Shown here: piece by piece, positions 46,561 through 60,905 of the stretch
Layout of the letters: each line of letters begins with the position of its first letter
How positions within the stretch are numbered: the stretch's first letter is position 1
DNA from: Rosa chinensis
Lineage: Eukaryota; Streptophyta; Magnoliopsida; Rosales; Rosaceae
Direction: 5' to 3'
Length of the DNA stretch: 64,000 bases
Assembly: GCF_002994745.2 (NCBI RefSeq)
Contig: NC_037094.1
Coordinates: forward strand, 39,790,456-39,854,455
The notes under the pieces: generated by a model
Told to the model about the DNA's origin: nothing
The model's database searches: none
Seen by the model: the letters and a program-made list of their open reading frames with translations, nothing else
Made by a program: the position numbers and the translations under genes

Positions 46561-48192
46561 AAATGAGTTTTCTTGGAAAAATGATTGAGTTGGAATTTTT
46601 ATGGAGTCTCGCTGCATGTTGGTTTTGTTGAAAAGAGAAATGGGGAAGCATTCCATAAATTGTTTCAAATTTTGTTTCAGTTTTGTCCACTCACTCTAAT
46701 GGATTTTATATGTTTTCCCCTGGGCCATTCATTTTCAAATGCCCAGATTTCAGATTTGCCGAGATCGCGTCCAGGCTCTAGAGACTTTGGAATCAGCGCT
46801 TCCGTTTTGTCCGTAGGTTATTGCTTAACCTACCTTGTATGATATCGGCTTAGTTAGTAGTGTTGCTCTGATAACCCTTTTTAATTTGATGGATGTTTTT
46901 GTTTGGATTGATGTTATTTACGGAGTTGTGTTGGAAATTTGAACTTTCTGAATGTATATATATGCTTGGAATCTAAATATGGTATTGTGGGTTGAGTAGA
47001 AGTTAAGTTTTAATCATGTCCAGGTTTGTGAACTTTTTGGGTAGCCCATATTTAGGGGAGGTTATGCCAAATTTTCAGTAGAATTTCGCTTAACGTGGGC
47101 CCCGCAGGCTCGTATCCAGGACTTTGGGGTAGTTTCTTGGGTCGGGTCCTGTCACGGTTTGATGGGGTCGACTGGTTTGAGATCTTCGCGAAGGCTGAAG
47201 CGGTGTGGCGTGTAGTGATGGGTTGCAGGTGGATCGATCGGCGCCGTCCCCGGCCTCCTCTCTGGCCATGCAGTCGTGTGACTGTGGAAGGGAGACGAGG
47301 TATGTGGATGATCGAGATCAATGGGCAACAGGTGCTAATATCCCAGATCGAAAGAATCTGGATATGGTATTTCTTTGGTATGAGAAGGAACGGCGCCGGA
47401 TGGGTCGGGTGGTTCGGAGACGGTCCAAGCTCTCGTACGAGAGATGGGCTGGGTAGTCGAGTTCAACCTTCGGTAGTGGTGCGATGTTGGAGGCACGTCG
47501 GAGGAGGCCTTACCAGGAGGAAGAATAGTGTGACGGTGGTGGTCGGTGTGTAGAGGCAACTGTGGATCTGGGTTATGGGCCGCAGCCTTCTCCTTGCAGT
47601 CTTGATTTTTGGTTGGGCTTGGACCAAACTTTTGGGCTCTTGCTTGTTGGTTTTTTATTTTCTGTGTTGGTTTTATTTTCTAGTAGTTGTTGGCTTTACG
47701 CCATTAATAATTCACTATCAAGTTATGGTAGGACAAGGTAGGCTTTGTCCCGATTTGTGCACCTTGAGTGCCATGTCTGGTCTAGGACGGCGGCGAGTTC
47801 CTTGCATTGTCAAATGGTCGTAGCCTCCTAGTGGCAGGATGAAATTAAGTATCATCGAATTTATTTTTCGATGGCAACATAGTGGGAAAGTTGATATTAC
47901 TGTATTATGGCTCCGCGTGAGCGTTATCTTTCCGGTATGTCGCCAAAATTGTAAAGCAAATGGAGTAGCCAATGATGCACTCTTTGCTAATTGGTGCGTG
48001 GTAGAATACACAAGATTAGTAGAGAATTCTGATATTATTTCGGGACTTTCTCTCAAAGCTTATTGTCATACGGGGTTTAGGCACTATGTCCCCCCTTGTA
48101 TTCTATGATTTCATCAATGATTATGGCTTAAGGGCAATCGATTTGGCCCTACCTCGAAAAAAAGAAAAGAAAAAAACAAAAGCAAATTAATA

Positions 48193-48500
48193 ATTGGATT
48201 CATTGGTTGAAACCCTTAAGCCGGCACATGATTCTGGAAAGGGCAATGATAGGGAGCATCAATGAGGTCTATTGCCCTAAGATTTGTGGCCTCAACTCTA
48301 GATGTCATGCCATGTTACATACACACATCACTTATTTGCCAAATCATGCTATGTAATTCTTAAGTAAAAAGACAATCTAATCGTTCCAAAATCTAATGGC
48401 TCTAGATGATTTTGGCTTTCTTCTGAAAAAAAAAAATTTATCTTGGTTTTTTTTTTTCGTTACACTCATACACACACACACACACACACAGTCCGGCTAC
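48193..48500. other. Intergenic
   Basis: AT-rich sequence ending in a CA microsatellite (about 48470-48490). No gene. Confidence 0.5.
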
Positions 48501-48788
48501 ACTAAGGACGTCCTTACCTAGCCTTAGGTACGGATTTTCGGTTTTCACCCACTTTCCGATCACATTTTCACATCTTAACCGTTCAGTTTTTAGGTCCTAA
48601 TGTATAGATCACCTCTGCAAAATTTCAGTCAATTTGGTGATTGTTAAGGCATCAAAAACTGCAATTTACCATTATAAATACGAACGGTTCCGGTTCGACA
48701 GATTCGGTTCGTTCGTGTAAATTGTGATCGGAAAGTGGGTGAAAACACCAAATCCGTACCTAAACCTTAGGTAGGGACATCCTTACCT
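48501..48788. mobile_element. Long-inverted-repeat MITE
   Basis: The outer arms pair over about 65 bases: left ctaaggacgtccttaccta and cacccactttccgatcaca, right tgtgatcggaaagtgggtg and the inverted tip. The interior shares cttaaccgttcagtttttag and tcggttcgttc with the MITE at 53862-54222. It is flanked by CA and TA microsatellites, so target duplications cannot be read. No coding. Confidence 0.75.
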
Positions 48789-48797
48789 GAGAAAAGT

Positions 48798-48840
<43 letters not shown>
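48798..48840. repeat. TA microsatellite
   Basis: About twenty TA units immediately after the MITE. Confidence 0.95.
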
Positions 48841-48841
<1 letters not shown>

Positions 48842-49275
48842 TACATACATACTAGTCTTTATTGACACATGCATCGCATGTGTTAAATAGTTTTATTTTT
48901 ATTTTTATTTTTGGGTGGTGCTATTCACACACCTTTTTTTCTCTATTCACACACCCTTTCTATTTTTCTATTACTTTAATTCAATTTTTTTTTAAAATTA
49001 CCCCAACTACTCTCCCTTGTAATTCTGTTTTTTATTTTATTTTATTTGGCTAATCAATCATGAATCAAACATCATTATACAATAGAGAAAATAGTTGGAG
49101 AGAAAAGTGGGGGTTGTGGAATCATTTTTTTTTAAAATTTCTTAATAAAATTTATTTTATAATTGTCCTATTTATTCTTGTGATTTAATTTATTCTCAAA
49201 TTTTTTTAATCTTTCAGGGTTAAATTTGTCAAAATTTTCAGTTTTGGCTAACAAAATCTCTTTTCTTAATAATAG

Positions 49276-49306
<31 letters not shown>

Positions 49307-49454
49307 TTCAATCAAGAATAAAAAAAATTCACGTAATTTGATCAATAGATTTGCATAACACATATATATGAATTCGAAGTTTGTTAGATTTCTGCAAATT
49401 ATGAAAATATAATATGAAAAATTTATAGTATACTTGTTCAATGAATTCATATGA

Positions 49455-49489
<35 letters not shown>

Positions 49490-49535
49490 CGCGCGCGCGC
49501 GTGTGTTTGTAATATGCCTGAAGGAAATAATTTCT
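48841..49535. other. AT-rich intergenic with microsatellites
   Basis: Contains a TA run (about 49276-49300) and a TA-TG-CG compound repeat (about 49456-49505). I see no gene. Confidence 0.5.
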
Positions 49536-49770
49536 GAATTTTTTTTTTGACATCCTTCTTTTATATTCATTGTGGAATGCCAAAGACTCCTTAGACCCAA
49601 GAACTAATCTACTATAATCCCGCCTAGGAACTAATCCGCTAGGATTCCGTACGACCAACAAGGCAGTCCCTGTCTTGGCCATGTTTATTATCCAACAATT
49701 GGTTATTGCAAATCCAGTGTTCAAACGCTGGACGTGGAGGTTCCACATATCGAACGTTTCCGCGTGGTTA
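49536..49770 (-). mobile_element. SINE-like element with shared 3' tail
   Basis: An 11-bp duplication AAATAATTTCT flanks it (49525-49535 and 49771-49781) and the minus strand ends in an A run. The 3' portion contains TTCTTGGGTCTAAGGAGTC, close to the SINE at 9169-9376, but the 5' part differs. Its B-box-like CGTTTGAACACTGG is degenerate, so the RNA origin of the head is unclear. Confidence 0.7.
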
Positions 49771-49839
49771 AAATAATTTCTAAGATAAAATGAGAAGAAA
49801 ATACGTAATATTGGATGGGAATGGACCGGGTCCAAGCCT

Positions 49840-49987
49840 CATATCAAGGCCCAACACGAACAAACAAATCGTAGCCGTCGTTTCACTTTAAAAGCCACTA
49901 TAAGAACCTCGACTAAACCTAGGGAGGGTTTCTCATCGAACCAACTCAGTGCTGGTTGCCGCCTTCTCTTTATCTCTCGATTCGTAG
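49840..49987 (+). promoter_or_regulatory. RPL3 promoter and 5'UTR exon
   Basis: A GGCCCA motif at 49848-49853 is the reverse complement of the site II TGGGCC type, common in plant ribosomal protein promoters. A weak TATA-like ctataag lies at about 49898. The following CT-rich stretch ends at the donor-like ttcgtag|gtaata (49987/49988). Confidence 0.6.
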
Positions 49988-53221
<3,234 letters not shown>

Positions 53222-53640
53222 TCTACCTGTAGTGATAGAGATCCAGAATGACCTCTTTCAGTAATTTATCATGATTTTTGTTTTCGGATTGGATCATTAA
53301 TTTCTTGAACTTGTATTCTTATATTTATGATTATTTTGGTCAGTCTTACCTTTTGAGTAAGCTCGGGTTTGCACTGGTGTAGTTCAAATAAAGATACAAT
53401 CCAAGTTAACCAAAAAGACACTTCCCTGGCAGATGTGTATGCGTGCCTCCATAGCTGAGCTATGATAGCTCCTCCCACAACCATCGCTGCCATGTGCTCC
53501 ATCACAACTCCTCTCACTGATAACACCATTATTGCCTCCACGACGGTGTTTCTCAAGGCTCTGTCATCCACGATCTTCACTAGTCAAGATACCGCGACAT
53601 CAACAAATCCTACCTGGTGCCACGACTCATAACCTTTACT
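53222..53640. other. RPL3 3' flank
   Basis: The first part is the likely RPL3 3' untranslated region. A short minus-strand open stretch (53269-53580) has no recognisable features. Confidence 0.4.
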
Positions 53641-54850
53641 AGTTGCTGTTACTTACTTATATGCAAGCCACTGGGAGTGAGTTTTCTAAGCAGCGGAAAA
53701 AATTGCATTGCAGAATATGAATAACAATGGAGGAAAATCAACAACCCGTAGGTCGTAAATGGGTTTATAACCAAAGAAAATTCAGATGGCAGTATAGAAA
53801 GGCATAAGCTAGGGTAATAGCTAAGGATTTTTGTAAAGACTAGTCTCAATTCTCAACAAAAAGATTCTTTTAAAATCCAAGGATTTCCTTGAATAAACTC
53901 ATTTTTCGATCACATATTCACATCTTAACCATTCAGTTTTTAGGTATATATGAGTAAATCATCTCTGCAAATTTTTAGCCAAAGTGATAATCATTAAGGC
54001 ATTCAAAACTGTAATTTACAATTATAAACACGAATGGCTCAGGTTGGACAGATTCGGTTCGTTCATTGATTTAATCTAATTTTATACCTCAATGATCATC
54101 AATTTGGCTGAAAATTTACAAAAGGGATCTATACATTATGACCTAAAAACTGAACGGTCGAGATGCGGATATGCGATCGAAAAGTGAGTCTATTCAAGGA
54201 AATTCTTAGATTTTAAAATCTAAGGAGGTCCGATTGTATGTGTGTGTGTAGCTTCAGGGTTTCATTAAGTCTAGGAGTGAACACATGGTTCATGAATTAA
54301 AGAAATAAATGTATGGACTTAACCGAGCATCTAGACAATGATTTAAGAAATTTGATACTGTTGTTATCTCGTTTGGATTTACTGTGTTTAATTGAAAATT
54401 GTAGGCAAGCATTTTATATTCTTGATTTTGTATGTTTTACGACATATTTCTTGCTAGCAGTGATCTGGACTTGTTCAAATCAACCAAGACTTTTCTATCT
54501 AAGAATTTTTATGTGAAAAATCTTGGTGAGACTTCTTTTGTATTGGGAATTGAAATGAAAAGAGATAGGAAGAATGGTTTGTTGGGTTTATCTTAGCAAA
54601 CTTACATAAAAAAAGTCAAAGTCTTCACTAAAGTTTGATATGCAGAAGCATGCATTTGGAGGGGTTCCCATTTTGAATGGAGATAAATTAAACGAGGATC
54701 AGTGTCCTAGACACGACTTGGAAAGAGAGGATAAGCAGACCCTATGCTAGACTTGTTGGTACCTTAATGTATGCATAGTGTGCAAGAGACCAAATTTTCA
54801 GCATATGCAGTGGGAGTTTTATCAAAGGTTTCAGTTAAATTCTGGTCGTG
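53640..54850 (+). pseudogene. copia reverse transcriptase remnant
   Basis: 53735-53850 keeps traces of the RT N-terminal region (GRKWVY, then a broken KARVIAK). 54440-54850 keeps FLSKNFYVKNLGETSFVLGI and EMKRDRKNGLLGLS, followed by broken matches to the downstream conserved region. Stops and shifts are numerous. The two parts are separated by the MITE at 53862-54222. The fragment is on the plus strand and unrelated to the 7850 element's visible part. Confidence 0.7.
53862..54222. mobile_element. Long-inverted-repeat MITE in copia remnant
   Basis: Arms: aatccaaggatttccttgaa on the left and the inverted form of ttcaaggaaattcttagatt on the right, continuing through the Gaacyrttcagtttttaggt-type segment; pairing covers about 100 bases per arm. 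It shares inner motifs with 48501-48788 but has different tips. No coding. Confidence 0.78.
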
Positions 54851-56699
54851 AACATTAGGTTAGAGGGAAAAATGTGCTTAAATACTCACAAAAAACAAAG
54901 TAATGGGAACTTAAAAAATTAAAAGTACTTCCAGAATTATAAAATCTACTTTTGGATATATTTATATAATAGAGAGAGACTCTAATGAGGAATTTTAAAA
55001 TGAGAATTTCATGAGGACTTTCTAATCAATGGTTATGAGACTCACTTTTTAATTATATTATGACAAATCAACCGTTAGATGTTTAGATATATATGCTGTT
55101 ATTTTTTTTAAAGAATTTAGAAATCGACACATGATCTTCCATTCCACTCATGCAGACATATCACAATTTAATAGTTTCTCATCGTTCTGTAAATGTTTGA
55201 TCCCCCAATCACTTCCCTGTATTAGGCTCTCAGTATGAATCGAATGAAATTGGAAGGTTTAGAGAAAAGTGATGGATGATATGTCCCCTCTTGGACTTTA
55301 CTTACAAGTGACGATAACATGAGTGTACTCCCAATTATATATAGGCCACACTGAGATTTGAGTGATCACATGATGATTTAGTAGGCAAGCCATATATATG
55401 AATCACGTAGTAAAGGCCACAAAGACAGTGACCCTTCCGAAGCGTAGCAGGCAGGCAGGCAGGCAGGCCGGGCTGCCCCGGCCCTCAATAAGACAGATAG
55501 AGACACCTCAAAAAGAGCACGCTAGCTACCTCTTCCTTCTGCACATTGGCTTTGAGAGAGAGAGAGAGAGAGAGCTTTCATATACAAGTGCACTCTTTCC
55601 CACGTCTGAGGTGGTCATGGATTTTTCTTTCTTATAAGATCAGAGAGAAAGGAAAAGAGCTCGGAATGAGTTGTGAATTATTAATGAGATCGAGATCATG
55701 ATCATCAAGTTAATACAAGAGCGCTCTTTTCCATGTGAATATTGGAGGAGATAGCAGAAGAAGAATGGTCGTGGCATGGACCGATTTGCATCTTTTTCTT
55801 TAATTTTGCTTTTTCTTTTTGATCAAAAGCAAGCGTCCTAATTTGCATTTCTATCTCTGCTTTTACTTTTGAGCCCCCTCTTTAAGACTATCCCATCTTC
55901 TCCTATTAAAGAAAAGAAATCCATATTTTACATGAGACTCATAGAGAGTTGGTCCCTGCTGCGCTCTCTCTACTGTATCTGTAGGGCAAAGGAGGAGAAG
56001 GAATAAAGCTGCATGCAGAGATCGATATCTCAAAAACCTAGCTATCTAGCTATGCAACCTATTCAACAACATAATTATATATTGATGCATCATTCAACCA
56101 CGACATAGTAATCATATATTAATAATCATCTTCTTTTACTTCTACTTGCAACCACAGAATGTTGCAGGCACACGTATCCAACAATAGACCAGACCAGACC
56201 TCATTAGATCGCAAATTACCCCCTTCTTTTTGTTCTTTTGTTAGTTTTCTTTTTTTGTCTGTGTGCTTAATTGCTTATGATGGATATTACATCGATTAAC
56301 AAACCTTAGACACACAGCATTGCAGGTCTGGATCTTTAGCTTCTGCGCGCGGTAACTAAATTTTCACATGCTTTCATGAATTACTTTGCATTTCACTTCA
56401 AATACGTACAAATGCCCCACCCCCTGCACTAAAGTTCCTAGCATGACGTATTACATAGCAGTAAAGGAGGGAAAAGAAAAAAAACATAGTATTTCATCGA
56501 TCAATGAGCTTCTATAGATTTGATTTACAAGTACACTTTTCTATAATACTAATCAACGTTTCATTGTTCAAAAGTTTCCGCGGGGAATTTCTTCTTTTGG
56601 CTGTTGTTACTATCACACTGGCATCCTAATTAATTAGATGATCACGATCGATGAAGAATACAACAAGAGTTAGAGGGTACATCAAGATTAATTTAGGGG
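54851..56699. other. Intergenic, no gene found
   Basis: Contains a fragment of the 31348 MITE family (about 54972-55110), a CAGG run (55447-55470), and a GA run (55555-55575). The rest is AT-rich. I see no convincing coding region or miRNA hairpin. Confidence 0.45.
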
Positions 56700-57370
56700 G
56701 GTTGTGCCCGTTTGCCCAAAAACTCATGGTATTTTGCCCATTCAATCCATCATCCTTGTATTTTGCCCATTTACACAACTTTTAGGTGAAAAGACTCATA
56801 AGGGTAGTCCTTTCTAAGTAGTGCCTAGTGTATCCTATGCTGACTTTTTGGGTCCAAAACTCATTTTTTCTTAGAAAATCTTGTTCTAACTTCTGAAAAA
56901 AAACAAAACTAGCCTTCAACATGCCCAAGTTTTTCACCTAACGGCCTCCTGCCTAACGGTGATTTAACAGGCGGAATCACTGCTGCTTGTTTCTATCCTA
57001 AGCTGTGGCAAGTTTTTCTAAAAAACCAGGAATTCTGAACTTAAAGAAAGTATAAGATACTGGCTGAACATGATTAAAGATAAGAACATAACAGAAAACT
57101 TGACTTGCTAACACTTAAAAACTGATGAAGTGGGTGAACACACTGAAATTATTTATATAAACATAATTACAAAGCTAAGATTTCAGAGCCTCATTCTCAG
57201 GTAAACAGCTAAGAAGCTGTTTAGCTATCCATAAGAATGATTACAGTACTTACTTGAAATGAAAGCACACTTCTTCACACAGGCAGGAAGGAAAATCACT
57301 CTGCTACTAGAACTACTAATCTGAACTGATATCGAAATTTTCGAATGCCTTCTAAAGGAAGCTAAAGCTC

Positions 57371-57378
57371 CTTATATA
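57371..57378 (-). promoter_or_regulatory. TATA box of likely pararetroviral pregenomic promoter
   Basis: The minus strand reads CCCTATATAAGGAG around this site, the form common in caulimovirid promoters. It lies about 210 bases downstream of the polyprotein stop codon, as expected in a circular genome. 56700-57350 beyond it would be leader. Activity is not shown. Confidence 0.55.
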
Positions 57379-57588
57379 GGGAGCGGAACTCAAATTACAA
57401 TTCAAAACAACAAAATGAACAGAACGACTCCGTGATTTCCTGCTTTCCTTAGTGCTCCTGCTGGTGGAGGTCGACCGGGGAAAAGCAGATTCTTTTAGGT
57501 GAAATGTTTTTCACCTGCTTTTTGAAAAGCAAAAGTCACTTTTGGGAAGAGTCCAAAAGAACTTTCGGTGTTTTCTACACCTGCTGCT

Positions 57589-60430
57589 TCACATGTTCTC
57601 GTCGGTTTCTGAGTTGTGACCGAGGACAAACGAGTCGTTGTCTGCCTGGGCCATCCTTGCTGTTGTTGTATTGTCTTCGACATCTGTATCAACATACATC
57701 TTGTAATGGTTGTCTGTTTCAAGCTTTTCCACCCATCGTAAGCATGCCAGTGTCGAATCTATCTCCTTTCTGGTAAGAGATAGGAATAAGTCACTGCTGA
57801 CTACGTCAGGATGATCGTAAGCAGTGATGATAATTTTCTCTCCTGCTGCCAGGAAGGTATTGTAGGTATCTTCAGAGATGATCTTTTTGATATATTCTAG
57901 AGTCATGGCCTTCATCCATGGGATGCTTGAGTTTGGTTGGCCATTGTACCCTACACAGGCTGGTTGAAGATATTTCCTTTGAATAATTCTTACATAATGA
58001 TAAGGAGGAATATATTCAATTTCACAGTTTGCCTTCTGGATCCATTCTGGAGGAGTGGATCTGAACTTCAGTCTAAGCATACAGTCCTTCTTTCTTACAT
58101 TTTTGACTGTGTTGACAATGATAGGCGGCAAACCTTTTAGATCATCATTTGTTTTAGTCCACAGATTATGGACAAAACCATTTTCAACAAGCCAAAGCTT
58201 GTGTTCTTGAGGATGTTCACTCTGAACATTAACCAGGTATCTTCCAACATAAGGACCTGAAACAATAAAGAGAGTTGGAGGAACTAGGTCTTCTGGATTA
58301 TGTCTTCCTATCAGACTATGGAATTCATGCCAGTCTGATTCATTGAGTGCCATGATAGGAACTCTAGCACTTTCTGGACTTTCAAGGAAGAGAAATTTTT
58401 CTTTTCTTACAGCACTCTGCTGTATATGGCTTTCTTCAAATTGTGGTCTGGCATTCTCATATAGTTCTTCAGCTAGTGCAAAGAGTGCCGGGAACATTAG
58501 ACCACTGCTTCTTTCTTGAAAGGCAAATAAGAGATTATCCAGGATTGCCTTTTGGTGATAAGCAAGTCTCCTGCCAGTTCTGAACACAGGAGTATCAAAA
58601 GTTCTTAATTCATAATTAAAAACATTTATGACTCCAGTTGGAGTTGGTCTGCTTTTTGGCAAAGCAGCAGCCATCAACGGTCTTGATGAGCCTTTACCGT
58701 CTGCCGTTTGAGACGGGCTAGCCAATCCTTTACCCTGGGATTGGTCAGTTGAGGCTAATCCTTTAGGACTTAGCAGAAACCTTTTAAGAACCTTTTCTTT
58801 GGTTTCCATAGGATCTTCTTGAGGTTCATGTTCTTTCCCAGTTCTTCTGCTTCTGGGATTACGACCTTCGTCTTCTTCTCTTTGGTTGAACATTGCCATT
58901 TCCCTGGTCAATGCGTCTGGAAGATAATTCTTGTTACCTGCAATTAATTCAACATTATAATCATATTGGTTAAGAAATAATTGCCAGTTTGCTAATCTCC
59001 CTCTATCAGCAGCTTTATCAAGTTTGAAATTTTTGAAATTCTTTACTCTGGCACAATCGGTGCGGACAGTAAAGGGTTTTCCAAGAAAAGCTGGAGAATT
59101 TAAAATCGTTTTCTTGACAGCCAAAATTTCTTTTTCCCCTGTGGGATAATTCAGTTCTGCAGGGCTGAATTTGCCACTACAAAATTTGCAGATCTTTTCA
59201 ATGTTAGTTCCAGGCGTTTTTGCCAGAACCACACCAGACCAATAATTATCGCTCGCATCTGTCTGGAGAATAATTTCATCATTTTCTTCTGGTTGTTGAA
59301 GAGGAGGGAGGTTTTTGCAGAGATTTTTTATCTGCTTCACTATCTTTTCATCATCTTCTGTGAAGTTCCATTTTCTTTTGGAACTTGTCTTAGGAGATAA
59401 CATTGCTGTTAACCCCGAGATTTTGGGAATGAAATCTCTCCCATAGTTTATGACACCAAGGAATCTCTCTAGACTCTTAGCATCAGGAATTCTATCTGGA
59501 AATTTCCAGATCTTCTCAAGGATATGGGGTTGGAGTTTTATGACTCCATTCTTGATGTTAATTCCTAGGAAATCAACTTCATCGAGGATAAAGAAGATTT
59601 TTTTTTCTCCTAGGATAATCCCATGCTGAACTATCAGCTTTACTACCTCATGGAGGTGTCTCATGTGTTCTTCTCTGTTTTTGGAGAAGACCAGAATGTC
59701 ATCTATGTAGACGACACAGAACTCCGCTACATGCTTGAAGATGTTGTCCATCTTTCTTTGGAAGATCGAGGGAGCTTGCTTTAGACCAAAGGGCATTACT
59801 AACCATTCGTAATGGCCTTGTGGTGTTCCAAATGCAGTGAGAGGAATGCTCTCAGGATGCATCTTGACCTGCCAGAAACCCGACTTTGCATCGAATTTTG
59901 AAAAGACTTTGGCTCCTCTGAGCTGGTTAATCAATACTCTTACTTGAGCAATTTGATAACCGTCTTTGACAGTCTTCTTATTGACGTCTCTGTAGTCAAT
60001 AACCATTCTAGCTTTTCCTCTTAGGTTTTCTGCATGATTTCTCACGTAGAATGCTGGAGCATGATGAGGGCTAGTGGAAGGTTGAATCAATCTCTTTTTC
60101 AGGAGATCTTCAATATCTTTTCTGAATTCCTTCTGGTCTTCCTCTTTGTAGTGAGGAATGGCTTTGACATGACAGATGGCATTCATGTCATGTAATTTTA
60201 ATTCACAGACCACTGGGTCTTTTTCCCAAAACTTCTGAGGGTCTACATCGATATTCTGTTCGAGTAGTTTCTTGATTCCTTCGAGAGTGGGAATTTTCTG
60301 AGACTCAAGCTTATTCTGAAAGTGCTTGAGGTTGTGCTCATGGATGAAACTAGCTTCTTCTTCTTCTTCACTAGTTTCCTCTTCTTCAGAAGATTCTTCA
60401 ACAAGTAATTCTTCTTGTTGCTTGATTTGG
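57589..60430 (-). pseudogene. Pararetroviral RT-RNase H with 430-residue C-terminal extension
   Basis: The frame is open from about 60430; the first Met is at 60213, giving an 874-residue frame to the stop at 57589. RT: Asp in FSKFDAKSGFW (residue 108 from that Met), PFGLKQAPSIFQ, and catalytic YIDD at 169-172. RNase H: D319 in QTDASDNYW, E360, D386 and D433, all in place. From about residue 445 the frame continues for 430 residues. This part has a polar linker with a repeated KGLAS motif, then a globular-looking region (for example SGPYVGRYLVN, LWLVENGFVHN, and IPPYHYVRIIQRKYLQPA). I know no domain for it; it may correspond to the unnamed second protein of some endogenous caulimovirids, here fused. 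This segment itself has no internal stop. Confidence 0.85.
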
Positions 60431-60905
60431 AGTATGGGTTCGAATTTTGGTTTGTAGGGGTAAGACCACCACTATTCTGTTGCGATCTCTGATACTGAGT
60501 AGTAAAACCGGGACCAACCACAGTTCTGGCTTGTGTGAGGCGGTCTGCCCAGAACACCCGTTCTCCTTTCCTGAAGCCGATTGCTTCTTCATCCTGAATG
60601 AATCGTTGTTGGAGAATAAAGTCATTTCCCAACAAGAAATCAGATCCTTGGCCTTCAGATTGCCAAACATTCTGGATGATAAATGTTCCTCCACCAATGG
60701 TGATATGAACATTTTTTGCTACTTTTTTCATGGTGAGATGGCTTCCATCAAAAGTAACACCAGTAGCTGACTTTTTCTTGTCTTCTTTCCAGAGTTCATC
60801 TGGAATTGCAAACTTCTTTGCAACAGTAAATCCCGATCCATTATCTACAAAGGCATGTAGATGATATTTTCTATGATCCGGGAATTTTAGCCCAATCTCT
60901 ATGTA
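60243..60905 (-). pseudogene. Pararetroviral protease region
   Basis: The visible frame holds an aspartic-protease-like active site with DNGSG instead of the usual DTG or DSG (near 60840), then VTFDGSHLTM and LLGNDFILQQRF. It is out of frame with the zinc-finger/acidic segment upstream (break near 60900) and with RT downstream (break near 60440). Thr/Ser to Asn at the second position would be expected to weaken catalysis. Confidence 0.75.

Larger units (their letters stand above)
44490..47154 (+). mobile_element. Solo LTR, 2665 bp (subfamily A copy 2)
   Basis: It starts TGTAAGGCCCCGTACC and ends GGGTCGGGTCCTGTCA, with a perfect CGGTT duplication (44485-44489 and 47155-47159). It is clearly the same subfamily as 1629-4185: same leader layout (GA-rich tract near 44750, donor aggtacgtg at 44931), same exon-like block (46033-46097) and same hairpin array. 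It lies inside a LINE. No retrotransposon coding sequence is present. Confidence 0.92.
44309..48176 (+). mobile_element. 5'-truncated L1-type LINE interrupted by a solo LTR
   Basis: A 16-bp duplication ACAAAAGCAAATTAAT flanks it (44293-44308 and 48177-48192) and it ends in an A-rich tail (48158-48177). The LINE pieces are 44309-44489 and 47160-48176, about 1.2 kb net. The last part (47839-48108) reads like a decayed RNase H/C-terminal segment of a plant L1 (VANDALFANW, then HYVPPC), followed by atggcttaagggcaatcgat before the tail. No RT is present. The LINE must have been in place before the solo LTR at 44490-47154 landed in it. Confidence 0.8.

Noticed and set aside
55400..56000. Possible miRNA precursor or short gene near the CAGG and GA runs
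   Set aside because: No stable arm pairing with a known mature miRNA sequence could be seen, and the open frame at 55398-55637 is repeat-driven.
57504..57776. Plus-strand frame rich in Cys and Phe over the pararetroviral end
   Set aside because: It is the antisense shadow of the RT-RNase H extension.
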